Shown here: in pieces, positions 1 to 9,878 of the stretch | Numbering within the stretch: position 1 is the first letter of the stretch | Layout of the letters: every line of letters begins with the position of its first letter | Assembly (NCBI GenBank): GCA_043381765.1 | Contig: JBHJMP010001605.1 | Coordinates: 1 to 21,594, forward strand | Reading direction: 5' to 3' | Length of the DNA stretch: 21,594 nucleotides | Source of the DNA: Collodictyon triciliatum | Lineage: Eukaryota; CRuMs | Position numbers and translations under genes: made by a program | Notes under the pieces: generated by a model | Database searches by the model: none | Seen by the model: only the letters and a program-made list of their open reading frames with translations | Told to the model about the DNA's origin: nothing

Positions 1-393
1 ACGCTCCCGGCCAAAGATGTACAAGCACTCGGAAAAGACGGTCAGGTACTGCATCAGGATGAGGAGCACGTTCAGCACCACAAAGAAGTGCTCCATGGCT
101 GCCAGAGTGACTGGGAAAAGGCGGGTGCACCCAAACAGCAGCGTGATCAGCGAAAGCGGAACTATTGCAAGGACAAGCGAGTTGTAGAGCAGCCATGCTG
201 TCATGCTTGCTGAGTACCGACCCGAGCCCTTCAGGTTCGGTGCATGCGGCGGGCGGATGAATGTGTCTGCTCTTGTGATCGATTCAGGACGGGTATGCCT
301 TGTGTTTGTCTGTGCATCTTGCACACTCTGCACGGCAGCTTGGCTCTTGTCCGCGATGGGTTCGTGGTTGGGTGAGTCGGTGACTTTGCTCAT
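1..393 (-). CDS. Putative membrane protein, N-terminal part, cut by the left window edge
   Basis: An open frame of 131 codons runs leftward from an ATG at 393-391 to the window edge without a stop. The first 75 or so residues are polar (start MSKVTDSPNHEPIADKSQ), followed by FIRPPHAPNL. Two hydrophobic stretches come next: WLLYNSLVLAIVPLSLITLL at about residues 66-85, and FFVVLNVLLILMQYLTVF at about 103-120. This fits a multi-pass membrane protein with a soluble N-terminal tail. Codon choice is richer in GC than the flanking DNA, which supports real coding. The family is not recognised. An inner ATG at 204 would keep only the membrane part. Another exon may lie further upstream. The promoter region is shared with the divergent gene starting at 1576. 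Confidence 0.6.
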   Translation of the reverse strand, partial: MSKVTDSPNHEPIADKSQAAVQSVQDAQTNTRHTRPESITRADTFIRPPHAPNLKGSGRYSASMTAWLLYNSLVLAIVPLSLITLLFGCTRLFPVTLAAMEHFFVVLNVLLILMQYLTVFSECLYIFGRER

Positions 394-1575
394 GTCTTGT
401 GGTTGTGTGAGCTTCTGTGTGTCTGTGTGTTTGTGTGTTTGTGCGTCTTTGCGTTTTCCTTCTGCCACAAGACGCTTCTCCTGGCCTCGTCAGTGTACAG
501 AATGTTTTTTTTTTGCGTACTCTGAAAAAAAGTCGATACCCAGCTGTTAAAGCTAAGAGAAATGTTAAAACTAGGCCTTGTTATTTGCTGTTTCGTTACT
601 CTTTGTGTGTTGGTGCTTTTCGTTTTTATTCTGAATATTACTTCGTAGTTTATATCCTGGATTTCTCATTGTTACTCAGTAAGCCAGCAATTGGGTATGT
701 GATTGAAGCATAAATAATATAAATTCCACATTAAATTTCATTGAAAATCATGGGTTACGAGTACTTCCCAAAACTTTGCCCACACTCTATTTATTATCCC
801 GCTTGTTGTGAGGGGACAAAGAGTCGCAGACCTGATAAGCGTATCTCGCCGCCGGGTAATCCGAATGGACGAGTGCAAGGAATCTTCCACACGTTTCCAA
901 GGGGCTATGCACAATACTTTNNNNNNNNNNNNNNNNNNNNNNNNNNNNNNNNNNNNNNNNNNNNNNNNNNNNNNNNNNNNNNNNNNNNNNNNNNNNNNNN
1001 NNNNNNNNNNNNNNNNNNNNNNNNNNNNNNNNNNNNNNNNNNNNNNNNNNNNNNNNNNNNNNNNNNNNNNNNNNNNNNNNNNNNNNNNNNNNNNNNNNNN
1101 NNNNNNNNNNNNNNNNNNNNNNNNNNNNNNNNNNNNNNNNNNNNNNNNNNNNNNNNNNNNNNNNNNNNNNNNNNNNNNNNNNNNNNNNNNNNNNNNNNNN
1201 NNNNNNNNNNNNNNNNNNNNNNNNNNNNNNNNNNNNNNNNNNNNNNNNNNNNNNNNNNNNNNNNNNNNNNNNNNNNNNNNNNNNNNNNNNNNNNNNNNNN
1301 NNNNNNNNNNNNNNNNNNNNNNNNNNNNNNNNNNNNNNNNNNNNNNNNNNNNNNNNNNNNNNNNNNNNNNNNNNNNNNNNNNNNNNNNNNNNNNNNNNNN
1401 ACTTTCTTGATGGTTTCTTTTTGATCATGCTGATCGAAATGATTGCTGAAAGATCTTTAGGAAACTTCCATTCTCGCCTATTTGCGTAGTTTTTAATCGA
1501 TTCGGTCTATTACATATCAAGCTTTATACTTCAGTATTTTGTGCGATTTTTTGAAGTATTTTGACTCTTCGTTCA
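394..1575. other. Intergenic region between divergent genes, with unresolved gap
   Basis: AT-rich DNA lies between the left membrane-protein gene and the large plus-strand NTPase gene. A GT-rich stretch sits near 413-445, just upstream of the minus-strand start, and may be part of its leader. Bases 780-920 are less AT-rich and open in some frames on both strands, but I recognise no protein, and the segment is cut by the gap. Nothing else was recognised. Confidence 0.5.
921..1400. other. Assembly gap (480 N)
   Basis: A run of 480 unknown bases. Any gene or exon here is invisible. Open frames that cross it are artefacts. Confidence 0.99.
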
Positions 1576-2020
1576 ATGAAAAGTGACACGGCCATTGCGG
1601 AAAAAGGATTGGTTGACGAGAATCAAACACTGGTGCTAGAGTGGTTCCGTAAATCTGGATTGCAAGACGAAGCTGTTTCAACAATAGCAAGCTACCAAGG
1701 TTTGCCAGCATTCGTGAGCTCTTTTATTTTATTTGTTTTATTCCTCACTCCAACCGTAGAAGGGCTCACTTTCACTGTTTTAGAATCAATTGCTCCAATC
1801 ATATGGAATCTTATTGGAAGAAGTGTTGGTCGGAATCGGTGTTTCAAAGTAATAATTATGGTGTTTTGTTTTGTTTTGTTTTGTTTTGTTTTGTTTTGTT
1901 TTGTTTTGTTTTGTTTTGTTTTGTTTTGTTTTTCAGAAAATGTAATGCTGCTTGCCTTTTTGCACCTGTAGGATTTATAAAAGGAAAATAAATCAATGTA
2001 AAAGCATGCTACAGTGATCA

Positions 2021-2116
<96 letters not shown>

Positions 2117-5100
2117 TTGCAGAGCAAATGCCATGACAGATACGAGAAGGCCAAGGAGCTATACGAAAGAGCAAAGTCCCCATTTCCGTTCCAAGGTCTT
2201 ATTGTCACCACTCTTTTGCACATACATTCTGAATGATGGTCTCTTTCACTCTTCCATATAGACATACTATTTGCACGAATAGGTCTTGGCCTAGAGGAAA
2301 ATGGATCCATAGTCCTTATCCGTACCTGCATTCTTCTTGATAAGGTATATTGAATCAATCTTGCACTCATTCTATTGCTATAATCTCCCTATAATTTTGG
2401 TATAAATATTATTATTATAATTATTTTTATCATCATTTATTTATTTAGGCTTCTTTTGCAATTGTAAATCTTTGTCAAAAATAAAATCAATGAAACCGCG
2501 ACTAGATGAAGCTTGCTCGTGAAGACTTGAAGGAGAGACAGTTCAAGAAATGGAATCCAGCACCGCAAAGATACACAACACAAACAAAACTCTCTCCAAT
2601 TATATTCGAGGAGCGTGTTATACGTGTCTTCCTTTCCTCCACATTCCGTGATATGCAACGTGAAAGAGATGAATTCTTCAAGCACGGAGCCCCCGAGTAC
2701 GTCCTTTCCACTTTGATACCTTTCCTTTCCTTCCCTTCCCTCCCTTATTTGAAGGCGAAACGTCTAATTATGGGCTTATCATATCACCGATAGATTGAAA
2801 AGACTCGCAAAATCGAAAGGACTTGAGCTTGTTTTTATCGATTTACGATGGGGACTGACCTCCGAAGACAGCAGTGAAGGATGGGTAAGAGGCAAAAATC
2901 TGGGATGTAGTTCTGATACACAACATTTATTTTTGTTCACTGAATGTAATAACTGAATAGGTTGTTATTCGTTGCTTGGACTCCATTGGAAAATGCCCAT
3001 ACTTTGTGTGCTCTCTAGGTGCCCGCTACGGCTGGATTCCCGACCAAAACAAAACCGAGCTGAATAAGACAGCCCGCCTTGAAGAATTGCAGAAAACAAA
3101 GACTGCTGCCACTATGAATGACATTTGGGTGGAATGGCGCAGTGAAACAAATAGCCGCTTCCCTTTTATTAACGAAATGCCAGGATTGAGTGTGACTGAA
3201 TACGAAGTAAATGATGAGCTAAATTTCTATCAATATTTTGGGAACTTTTTCCTCGATCTAATACCATACAACTATCTAGATTCAATACGCTTGCCTCGTC
3301 CAAAAAGCTGCGTGCAGCCGTGCCTTCTTTTATCTTCGTGATGAGCAATATGCCATCCAAATTGCCAAGAGTGAAGAAGAAAGGAAACTGTTCCAAGCTG
3401 AAAGCGAAGAAGCGGTAGCAGCTCGACTTATTATTTATACAACTATCATAACTATTACTATTATAATTATAATTACTACAATTATTATTTATCATTCTAT
3501 AGTTAAAGTATGTAATTGAAGTAAACTAATGGGGTGTATTTTATTCAGCGAAAAAGACAGGATGAACTCAAAGGGAAAGTCAAGGCCAAGTTTGGGCATG
3601 TTGTCTACAAAGGAGCGAAGGAGTATTCGGACTTTGTGACTTATCATCTCACATACGCCATCGAGCGTGACTTTGGGAATCAAATCGTAATGATATTGGA
3701 AATGGATAATTTATTCAAAGATTTTAAATAGATATTTATTACTCGTATATTTTTGTCGATGAAAAGGAAAATAGTATTCGATAGTGGCCACATTTCTTTC
3801 TTCTTCATTCCATTGTTATTTAACTTTTTATAAGCCTGATTTTTCTTTATTATCTACAACATGCATATCCACTTACGAACAATCCTATTATTGAAATCCA
3901 CTGAATTTAGGTGAGAGACCCCGAAGACCAAGCACAACATCAGTTTAAAATGCACAGACTTGCAGGATTTGGTGGAAGAAAGGCCCTTCTCGATACTATC
4001 TCAGATTTGGTGATTGTGATACTTATCTACACATTTGGTTCAATAGCCCAAGACCTCCCTCCTTGTGACCTAACCATGATTTCCATTCATTACAGACCAC
4101 GAGACAACTGGCTATTGAAAAGTCCAAAATTGTTGTTCTTGCAGCCGAATCTGGTATTGGAAAGTCGTCTCTCATGGCTGCAGCTGCCAGAGATCTTGGG
4201 ACATTAGAGCAACCAGGATTGAATGTCTTCTTTCATTTTGTTGGCTGCACTAACCTCAGCAACTATGTGGAAAGGTTCACTTAAAATTGAATCCTGATTT
4301 GACATAAACAGTATTCAGAACTTCTGATGTCCGTGATTATATAGCATCTCTATTCGCTTTTGGACTTTGGTTGCAAAATCCATCAATTTCTCTGAAGAAA
4401 GGAGGCAAGACACTGGTGAGTATATGCCATAAATGTGCCCATGGTTAGGAATGTTGAATTGGAAAGTAATAATTTCTTTTTATAGAATATGAAAAAGAAG
4501 GACTCCAAGGCTTGCTTAAAAGTATTCAGCACAAAAACAGGTGCATTAATTTAGTTTCAGACCCCTTCCTACTCATTTTTCAGAAGAAAAAAATCAACCA
4601 ACATTCGACACGTCTTGTTTATTTTATTTTTACTTGACATATTTTTCATCTAGGGATCAAAAATTCGTTTTCCTCATTGATGCCATCAATCAAATACATC
4701 CCTCTCAAGAGACGCCCGCCCCGCATCTTTTGACTTGGTTACCCAAAGAAACACCCTCCAATATTGCTATAATTGTTTCGACCATCGATACGCACGAGTC
4801 ATGCAAGGTAGTATACTAAAAAAAATAATCATATTATTATTAATAAGCCAAGTTTTTTTTTTTTTTATTGCCTGCGGAAATAATATGTTGAACCTTTTCG
4901 GCATCATAGTCCGCCGTTAGAAGTGGCTTACAGCCTATTCCAGTAACCAAATTGACAAAAAGCGAAATCAAAGATAGTGTAGAATCTTTTCTCGTTCGGT
5001 TTGACAAAACCTTAAATGAAAGCCAAATAAGGATGATTCTAGACGACTTTCAAGATACTGGTATTTCATAGTTCCATGAAGATATACCATCCATGTCAAA

Positions 5101-8100
5101 TATTTCAACGAGTTAATGAAATAATTGTTTCTTATATTTTCTTGAAATAGGTCACCCTCTTTACCTCCGTATTGTGCTTGATGAAATCAGGGTGTTTGGT
5201 GTCTATGAGAAGCTTGACGAGGAGCTTAATACATTATTATCGACCAAGGGTGTTGTTGACCTTTACACTCTTATCATCCAACGCTGGAAAACCAAGTTCG
5301 ACAGGGAGGGTTAGTCAAACCAGTTTAATTTTTTGGTTACTTTTTGGCTGAAACCATGGGCTATTCGTAATAGGTATTGAATATGTTGCTGAATCGATGA
5401 AAGCTCTTTTTGTTTCCCGTATTGGCTTAAGTGAAGGAGATTTAGATAGTTATATGAGAGACGCAATAGGCAAGAGATTCGAACTTTCGGAATGGTATCT
5501 ATATAATACCACAAAAAAATCATGAATTTATATAGACGAAATACTCTGACATTCTTTTTTTTTTCAGAACGCTAAATTCCTTTTTCTTCTAAAAAACAAC
5601 AGGAAATCCTTTTTCTTTACTCTCATAGAGTCGCTATTTGTTCGAAATGGGAGGTTTGGTGCTTAGTTTATATATGGATATTGTCTTACAGTATTTAATT
5701 CATCTTTGAACAGATATATGTACTTCCATCAGTTGCTTTTGGAGACTACCGAAATATTCTACTTTTCTGAAGAACAAGAAAAAATCAAGACTCACGAGAA
5801 ATATGGTAAATGGTTGACTGGTCAATATTCAGAGACGATTGATGTTGATCAAGAACTCGTGGCTGAAATGTGTCACCAGCTTTTGAAGGGGCAGTCATTT
5901 GAGTTACTTGTTGAATATCTCAAGCAAAAACACGTAAGTGATTATTACTATAGCAAAAATAACTAAAATAAAAATAGAAAACTCTTAAATAATGATTTCC
6001 TAGCTTTTCAATTTTACGTATGATTTCAAAAGGTTATAAGCATCATGCTTGAAGGGCGATATCGCTATGAATTCTTTTCATGCTGGCGTGCCATCAATGC
6101 CAGCGGAACCGCAAATTATAAAGAAGTTTATGGAACTATGATAAAGGTTCGATCATTTTCTTTGGGCCGCACTTTAATTTTATGTTTCATATTTGGCGTT
6201 CATAATTACTTTTTATGTTTATATATTTATTTAATTGGTTTAATTTATCGCAAATAGAATTTGGATAAGGTTGGTGGCCTTCTTGTAGATTTTTTCCTGG
6301 AATCTTTCGAGAACTCATTTCTATTGTCAGTCTTAAATGTACGTCTAGGGAAGCACCAGACAGAAGGTATTTATCAAGACCATTAAAAGGACACCATTCC
6401 TTTTTCATTTACTGTGTTCTCATTAGAATCATCATAAGCCTGCTCTGTTTAAATACATCCACTCGCAGAATCTAAATCTGAAGACTATATGAATCTCGGG
6501 CGCATCTACAAGAATCTCCGCAAGTAAGAAATGGCATTAAACCTCATGGAAAAAAAACTTCTATCACTCGGGGAGTTTGAATATTTTAATTTTGTCTTTT
6601 ATAGTCAGAGCGAGTCGATGCACTTCTTTAAAAAATGCCTTGATGCTATGGAGGTGAACGAGAAAAATGAACCAATTATAGCTACTATTCACGAAGAACT
6701 CGGTTCAATCTACAAACAAGATAGCAAGTATGATCTCTGATTCGAATTACAATAGTTTATGTTTCTGCAACTTGAAAAAATTGTGACTTCTTTATATAGT
6801 TTTGAGCAAGCATTGTCAGAGTACAAGAAATCATTAGAGCTCAGGATGAAAATTTATGACGAAAACAACCTCGAAGTTGCTCAATCATATGATTGTTTTG
6901 GAGATTTATATGTGGCACAAAACAAGTAATCAAATATCATATGATAGTTGTTTGACTTTTTTGTTTGTTTGATGGATTGATTGATTCATTGATTTTTTAA
7001 AAAAAAGCCCAAATCGATTCAATATTACAGGATTGGGCAGGCGGTAATTGAATACAAAAAGTCTATGGAAATAAGACTAAAGTCAGTCGGAAGTGAACAC
7101 CCTCTTGTTGCAATATCACACCAAAACTTTGGTCACGTATCTATGGCTGAAAAGAAGTATATATAAGCCGAAAGGAATAATCCTAATATGAACATCTGGG
7201 CTTGGATTTACACATTTTTAATGTTTCTTTATGTAGATTTGAAGAATCTGTTCAGAGCTACCAACAAGCCAGAGCTATCTTTGAAAAGTCATTGGGGGAT
7301 AAGCATGCCTCTGTGGCAACTACTATTCAATTTATCGCCAATGCATTTTGTGAGGATGAAAAGTAAACCTGCCTTGATCTTTCACTTTCACTGTATATTC
7401 GATTTTTATGATGATATTTTACTCACTCCTTTTTTCTTTATCAGAAAATCAGAGGCTTTGGCATGTTTAAAGCAATCGTTAGATATTTTCTTGTCCGCCC
7501 TGGGTGAAAACCATCCTAGCGTTGTGAATTGCTATGAAGTTATTGGCAATATTTATCATGATATGAAAAAGTACTATTCTTTGGAGTATTCATTTTCATA
7601 ATATTAAATGTTTGTCAGTAGAAAAAGATAGGTTGATAAAAGCTACAATTTTTTTTTTGTTCAATTTGAAATTCCTCTCTTAATTGTAGCTATAAAGAGG
7701 CTCTAGATGCATACACGAAGACCCTAGATATTCGTAGGAGAACGCTTGGTGAAAAACATGTTGACTTTGCGACCTCTCTTGAAAATGTCGGAAGAACCAA
7801 CTTTGAAATGAAAAGGTGAAGTTTAAATGTGGCATTTTATAAATAAATACCAAAATATTCACACTAAATTCCGGACGCATGAATTGACGCCCTCTATGTA
7901 TCAGCTTTGCACAATCGACTGATTGCTTCCAACGGGCTGCTATTATCAGAAAGGAAACACAGACAGTAATGTCACTGAGAGATATCAATCAATTGGACAG
8001 AATTTTTGACTCGATACAGGCGAGTGCCGATAAAAAGGTATTGACCCAGCTTTCACATTCAAAAGTTGAATACTTTGACAAAATGAAGCAGTTAGCGCAA

Positions 8101-9006
8101 AGAGGCTCAGAAGACTATTACAAAAAGCTACATGAAATGGCTGGAATGAAAACGGACATTCTTGAATACAGAACCTGGGGAAAGAAAATCGGGGACAAAT
8201 ATAAATATCCTGAAGCCGTATCCAACCTGGCTGAATGTTATTACCACGGATGGGTTGTCGGAAAAGATACTCAAAAAGCTCTTGGACTACTTCGGGCTGT
8301 CGAAGACTTTGAAAAACTGAGGGATCTATCACAGCAGAATTCAAAGGAAGCCTTCCAGATTCTGAGAGAAATGGCCGAGCAGAAAGACTGGTCCAAATAT
8401 CCATCAGCCGTCTCGAAAGTTGCTGAGTGCTACGAAAACGGGTGGGCTGTTGAGAAGGACTTTGAGAAATCACTATCATTGTATAGCAAAGCCAAAGACT
8501 TTAAGAAGCTGAAGCAGTTATCCCAGAGTGGCTCGGTGCCTGCATTTAATGTTTTGTTGGGCTTGGCTGAGATGAAAAGAGATTTGAACGACCCGTGGGG
8601 GAAAAAATATGGTGAAGAGCCCTTGTATCGGAAGGCGGCCTCAGCTTTGGCACAGTGCTATGAGAACGGTTGGGGTGTTAGCAGAAGCATGGTAAAGGCA
8701 GTTGAATGGTATGGGCATGCTGAAGAATTCGAGACACTGAAGGAATATGCAAAGCGGGGATCAAAAGATGCATTTAAAATGCTAATTGCGGTGGCTGAAA
8801 TCGTGGTAGTGGACGAAGTTGAGCACATCTCAGCCCAAGGCGTTGATATCTATGATGCTGTTTTCAGATACCCCAAGGTCTTTCAAATTATTGCTGATTG
8901 CTACGAGAATGGTTGGGGTGTCCAACACGACATAGAACAAGCCAAAGCCTGGAGGACTAAAGACAGAATCAAAGGTGGAAGACGCAGCGCTTATATAAAT
9001 CGCTAA
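1576..9006 (+). CDS. DUF4062-NACHT-TPR-Sel1 fusion protein, nephrocystin-3-like STAND NTPase, 29 exons
   Basis: Exons: 1576-1713, 2123-2195, 2262-2344, 2506-2696, 2794-2884, 2961-3206, 3280-3414, 3549-3686, 3911-4009, 4096-4274, 4319-4415, 4486-4540, 4584-4611, 4654-4807, 4910-5060, 5151-5309, 5374-5494, 5603-5653, 5714-5933, 6033-6146, 6258-6366, 6469-6523, 6605-6727, 6800-6925, 7031-7156, 7237-7362, 7445-7570, 7690-7815, 7905-9006. All junctions are GT-AG, keep frame and give about 1,513 residues. The ATG follows an in-frame TGA. Domains: an N-terminal region (SAM- or TPR-like, unsure); DUF4062 about 136-300 (RVFLSSTF 138-145, DLRWGL, ARYGW 213-217); NACHT with Walker A AESGIGKSS (K421, S422) and Walker B FVFLIDAINQ (D527); a NACHT-distal region with HPLYLRIVLDEIRVFGV, as in nephrocystin-3; TPRs about 878-1165; Sel1-like repeats about 1190-1500. 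The order matches nephrocystin-3/NWD1-type STAND proteins, which assemble on nucleotide binding; the Sel1 tail is extra. Ligand and cell role are unknown. Least certain are exons 12-14 and 18. Confidence 0.85.
1863..1932 (+). repeat. (GTTTT)14 microsatellite in intron 1
   Basis: Fourteen uninterrupted copies of a five-base unit, within the first intron (1714-2122) of the DUF4062-NACHT gene. It makes spurious low-complexity open frames on both strands. Confidence 0.97.
2021..2116 (+). repeat. (ATT)32 microsatellite abutting the intron 1 acceptor
   Basis: Thirty-two perfect copies of ATT run almost into the 3' splice site (TTTTGCAG ending at 2122). Part of the branch-point and pyrimidine-tract zone must therefore lie inside the repeat. 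Confidence 0.97.
6605..7815 (+). repeat. TPR exon array: six exons, one per TPR unit, five of exactly 126 bases
   Basis: Exons 23 to 28 measure 123, 126, 126, 126, 126 and 126 bases. Each starts and ends in phase 2. Every intron falls at the turn between helix A and helix B of a TPR, for example after GDLYVAQNK and before IGQAVIEYKKS. Each exon thus carries helix B of one unit and helix A of the next, 42 residues. This spacing and the E-K/R-x-L-G-x-x-H-P signature (GSEHPLVA, GENHPSVV, GDKHASVA) are typical of kinesin-light-chain and nephrocystin-3 type TPRs. Confidence 0.88.
7905..9006 (+). repeat. Terminal exon with four composite Sel1-like repeats
   Basis: The last exon of the DUF4062-NACHT gene is one open block of 1,102 bases. 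It joins in frame after exon 28 through AG+C (giving EMKSFAQSTDCFQRAA). Motif AxCYENGWGV recurs with its Cys at about residues 1258, 1322, 1398 and 1479. A second motif (QLAQRGS, DLSQQNS, QLSQSGS, EYAKRGS) alternates with it. CYENGWGV followed by KD and a KA/WY helix matches the Sel1 consensus. The unit of 64-81 residues is about twice the usual 36, so each unit is probably one clear plus one decayed Sel1 repeat. Sel1 arrays are helical protein-binding scaffolds. Confidence 0.75.
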
Positions 9007-9175
9007 ATAGGTGGATTCAGGAATCATCTGGGGGGGTTTTATTGCACGCCAGCTCGTTTTTTCCTGGAAAAAAAAATCACACATATCAAAAAAAAAAATA
9101 CTCAAAAAATTATTGAAAGTCTGCAAAAACATATTATTCTCCAAGAACAATCCAACCGTCCCTTCCCTTGAATCG

Positions 9176-9181
9176 AATAAA
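9176..9181 (+). terminator. Candidate poly(A) signal of the NACHT-TPR gene
   Basis: A canonical AATAAA hexamer 170 bases after the stop codon, in A-rich DNA. In such AT-rich sequence the hexamer can occur by chance. Confidence 0.35.
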
Positions 9182-9601
9182 GGAAAAAAATAATTCTCCA
9201 ACAACAATCCGGTATTTCCTGGAACGATTCGTAGCGAAGCAGCAAAAGAGGACATAGTCTTTCTTTTTCATACTTTTTTCTTTCCTTCTTTTTTGTTAAT
9301 ATTTCACAAATAGTCTCCAGCGTTCCTGGCGTTGGGTAGTATCGCCTTCGAGTGTTACACAGCTCCATCGGGAAGCTGCAGCCTTTCCTATGGCATCGAT
9401 AATCCCGATATTCCAAGCTTTATTATAACGCAGCACATTTTCACTTGTTCCTTAATCGCCCCCAACCGCAAGACTGCGCCCTGCTTCGACCTGCCTTTTC
9501 TGGATGAGGATCCAGATATAGGAAACTCATTCGCAGATACCAATTATGTTTTACATTTTTGGCAATAGATGAAATGCGTTTTGCTGCGTTTTTGTGCCAA
9601 C

Positions 9602-9685
9602 AAGAAAAAACAAAAACAAAAAAAAACAAAAAAAACATAAAAAAAACAAAAAAAAACAAAAAAAAAACAAAAAAAAGAAAAGAAA
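9602..9685 (+). repeat. A-rich tract with spaced C (degenerate CAAAAAA repeat)
   Basis: Runs of five to eight A separated by single C, about 80 bases, upstream of MPP6. It yields a spurious lysine-rich frame on plus and a phenylalanine-rich frame on minus. Confidence 0.85.
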
Positions 9686-9878
9686 CTTGAGTAAAGAAGC
9701 GAAGTGTGGGCAGTTTCCCAAGCAGACTCAATCAAAGCAACAGAGATCTGCCAGAGTTGAAGCACTTCGAGGTTCGGTGTTCTGAGACTACCTGCGTTTG
9801 AACCTGTGGGCTAATTGGAGGAACCTCGGCTTGTAGGGCGTTGGAAATCAAAGCAGCAGGAGCTTGGAAAGGATTGCG

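Larger units (their letters stand above)
9007..9878. other. Intergenic region between the NACHT gene and MPP6
   Basis: The 3' flank of the NACHT gene. A candidate poly(A) signal AATAAA lies at 9176-9181, about 170 bases after the stop. Bases 9315-9568 are open on the plus strand, follow a plausible acceptor (ACAAATAG at about 9313) and read LDEDPDIGNSFADT near the end, then a stop. I recognise no family and find no convincing partner exon, so it is left uncalled. Confidence 0.5.

Noticed and set aside
741-1428. Open frames on both strands between 741 and 1428.
   Set aside because: Most of each is the 480-base gap; the real flanks are too short to judge.
1692-2021. Lys/Asn/Gln-rich minus-strand frame and Phe-rich plus frame at the GTTTT repeat; Ile-rich frame at the ATT repeat.
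   Set aside because: Translations of intronic microsatellites in intron 1 of the NACHT gene.
7969-9006. Separate Sel1-repeat gene starting at the ATG at 7969.
   Set aside because: The frame extends upstream of that ATG to an acceptor at 7904 and joins exon 28 in phase, completing a TPR helix (FAQSTDCFQRAA). It is treated as the terminal exon, though an alternative promoter is not excluded.
9332-9568. 78-codon plus-strand frame between the NACHT gene and MPP6.
   Set aside because: No ATG in a good context, no family resemblance and no convincing donor; kept only as a note in the intergenic entry.
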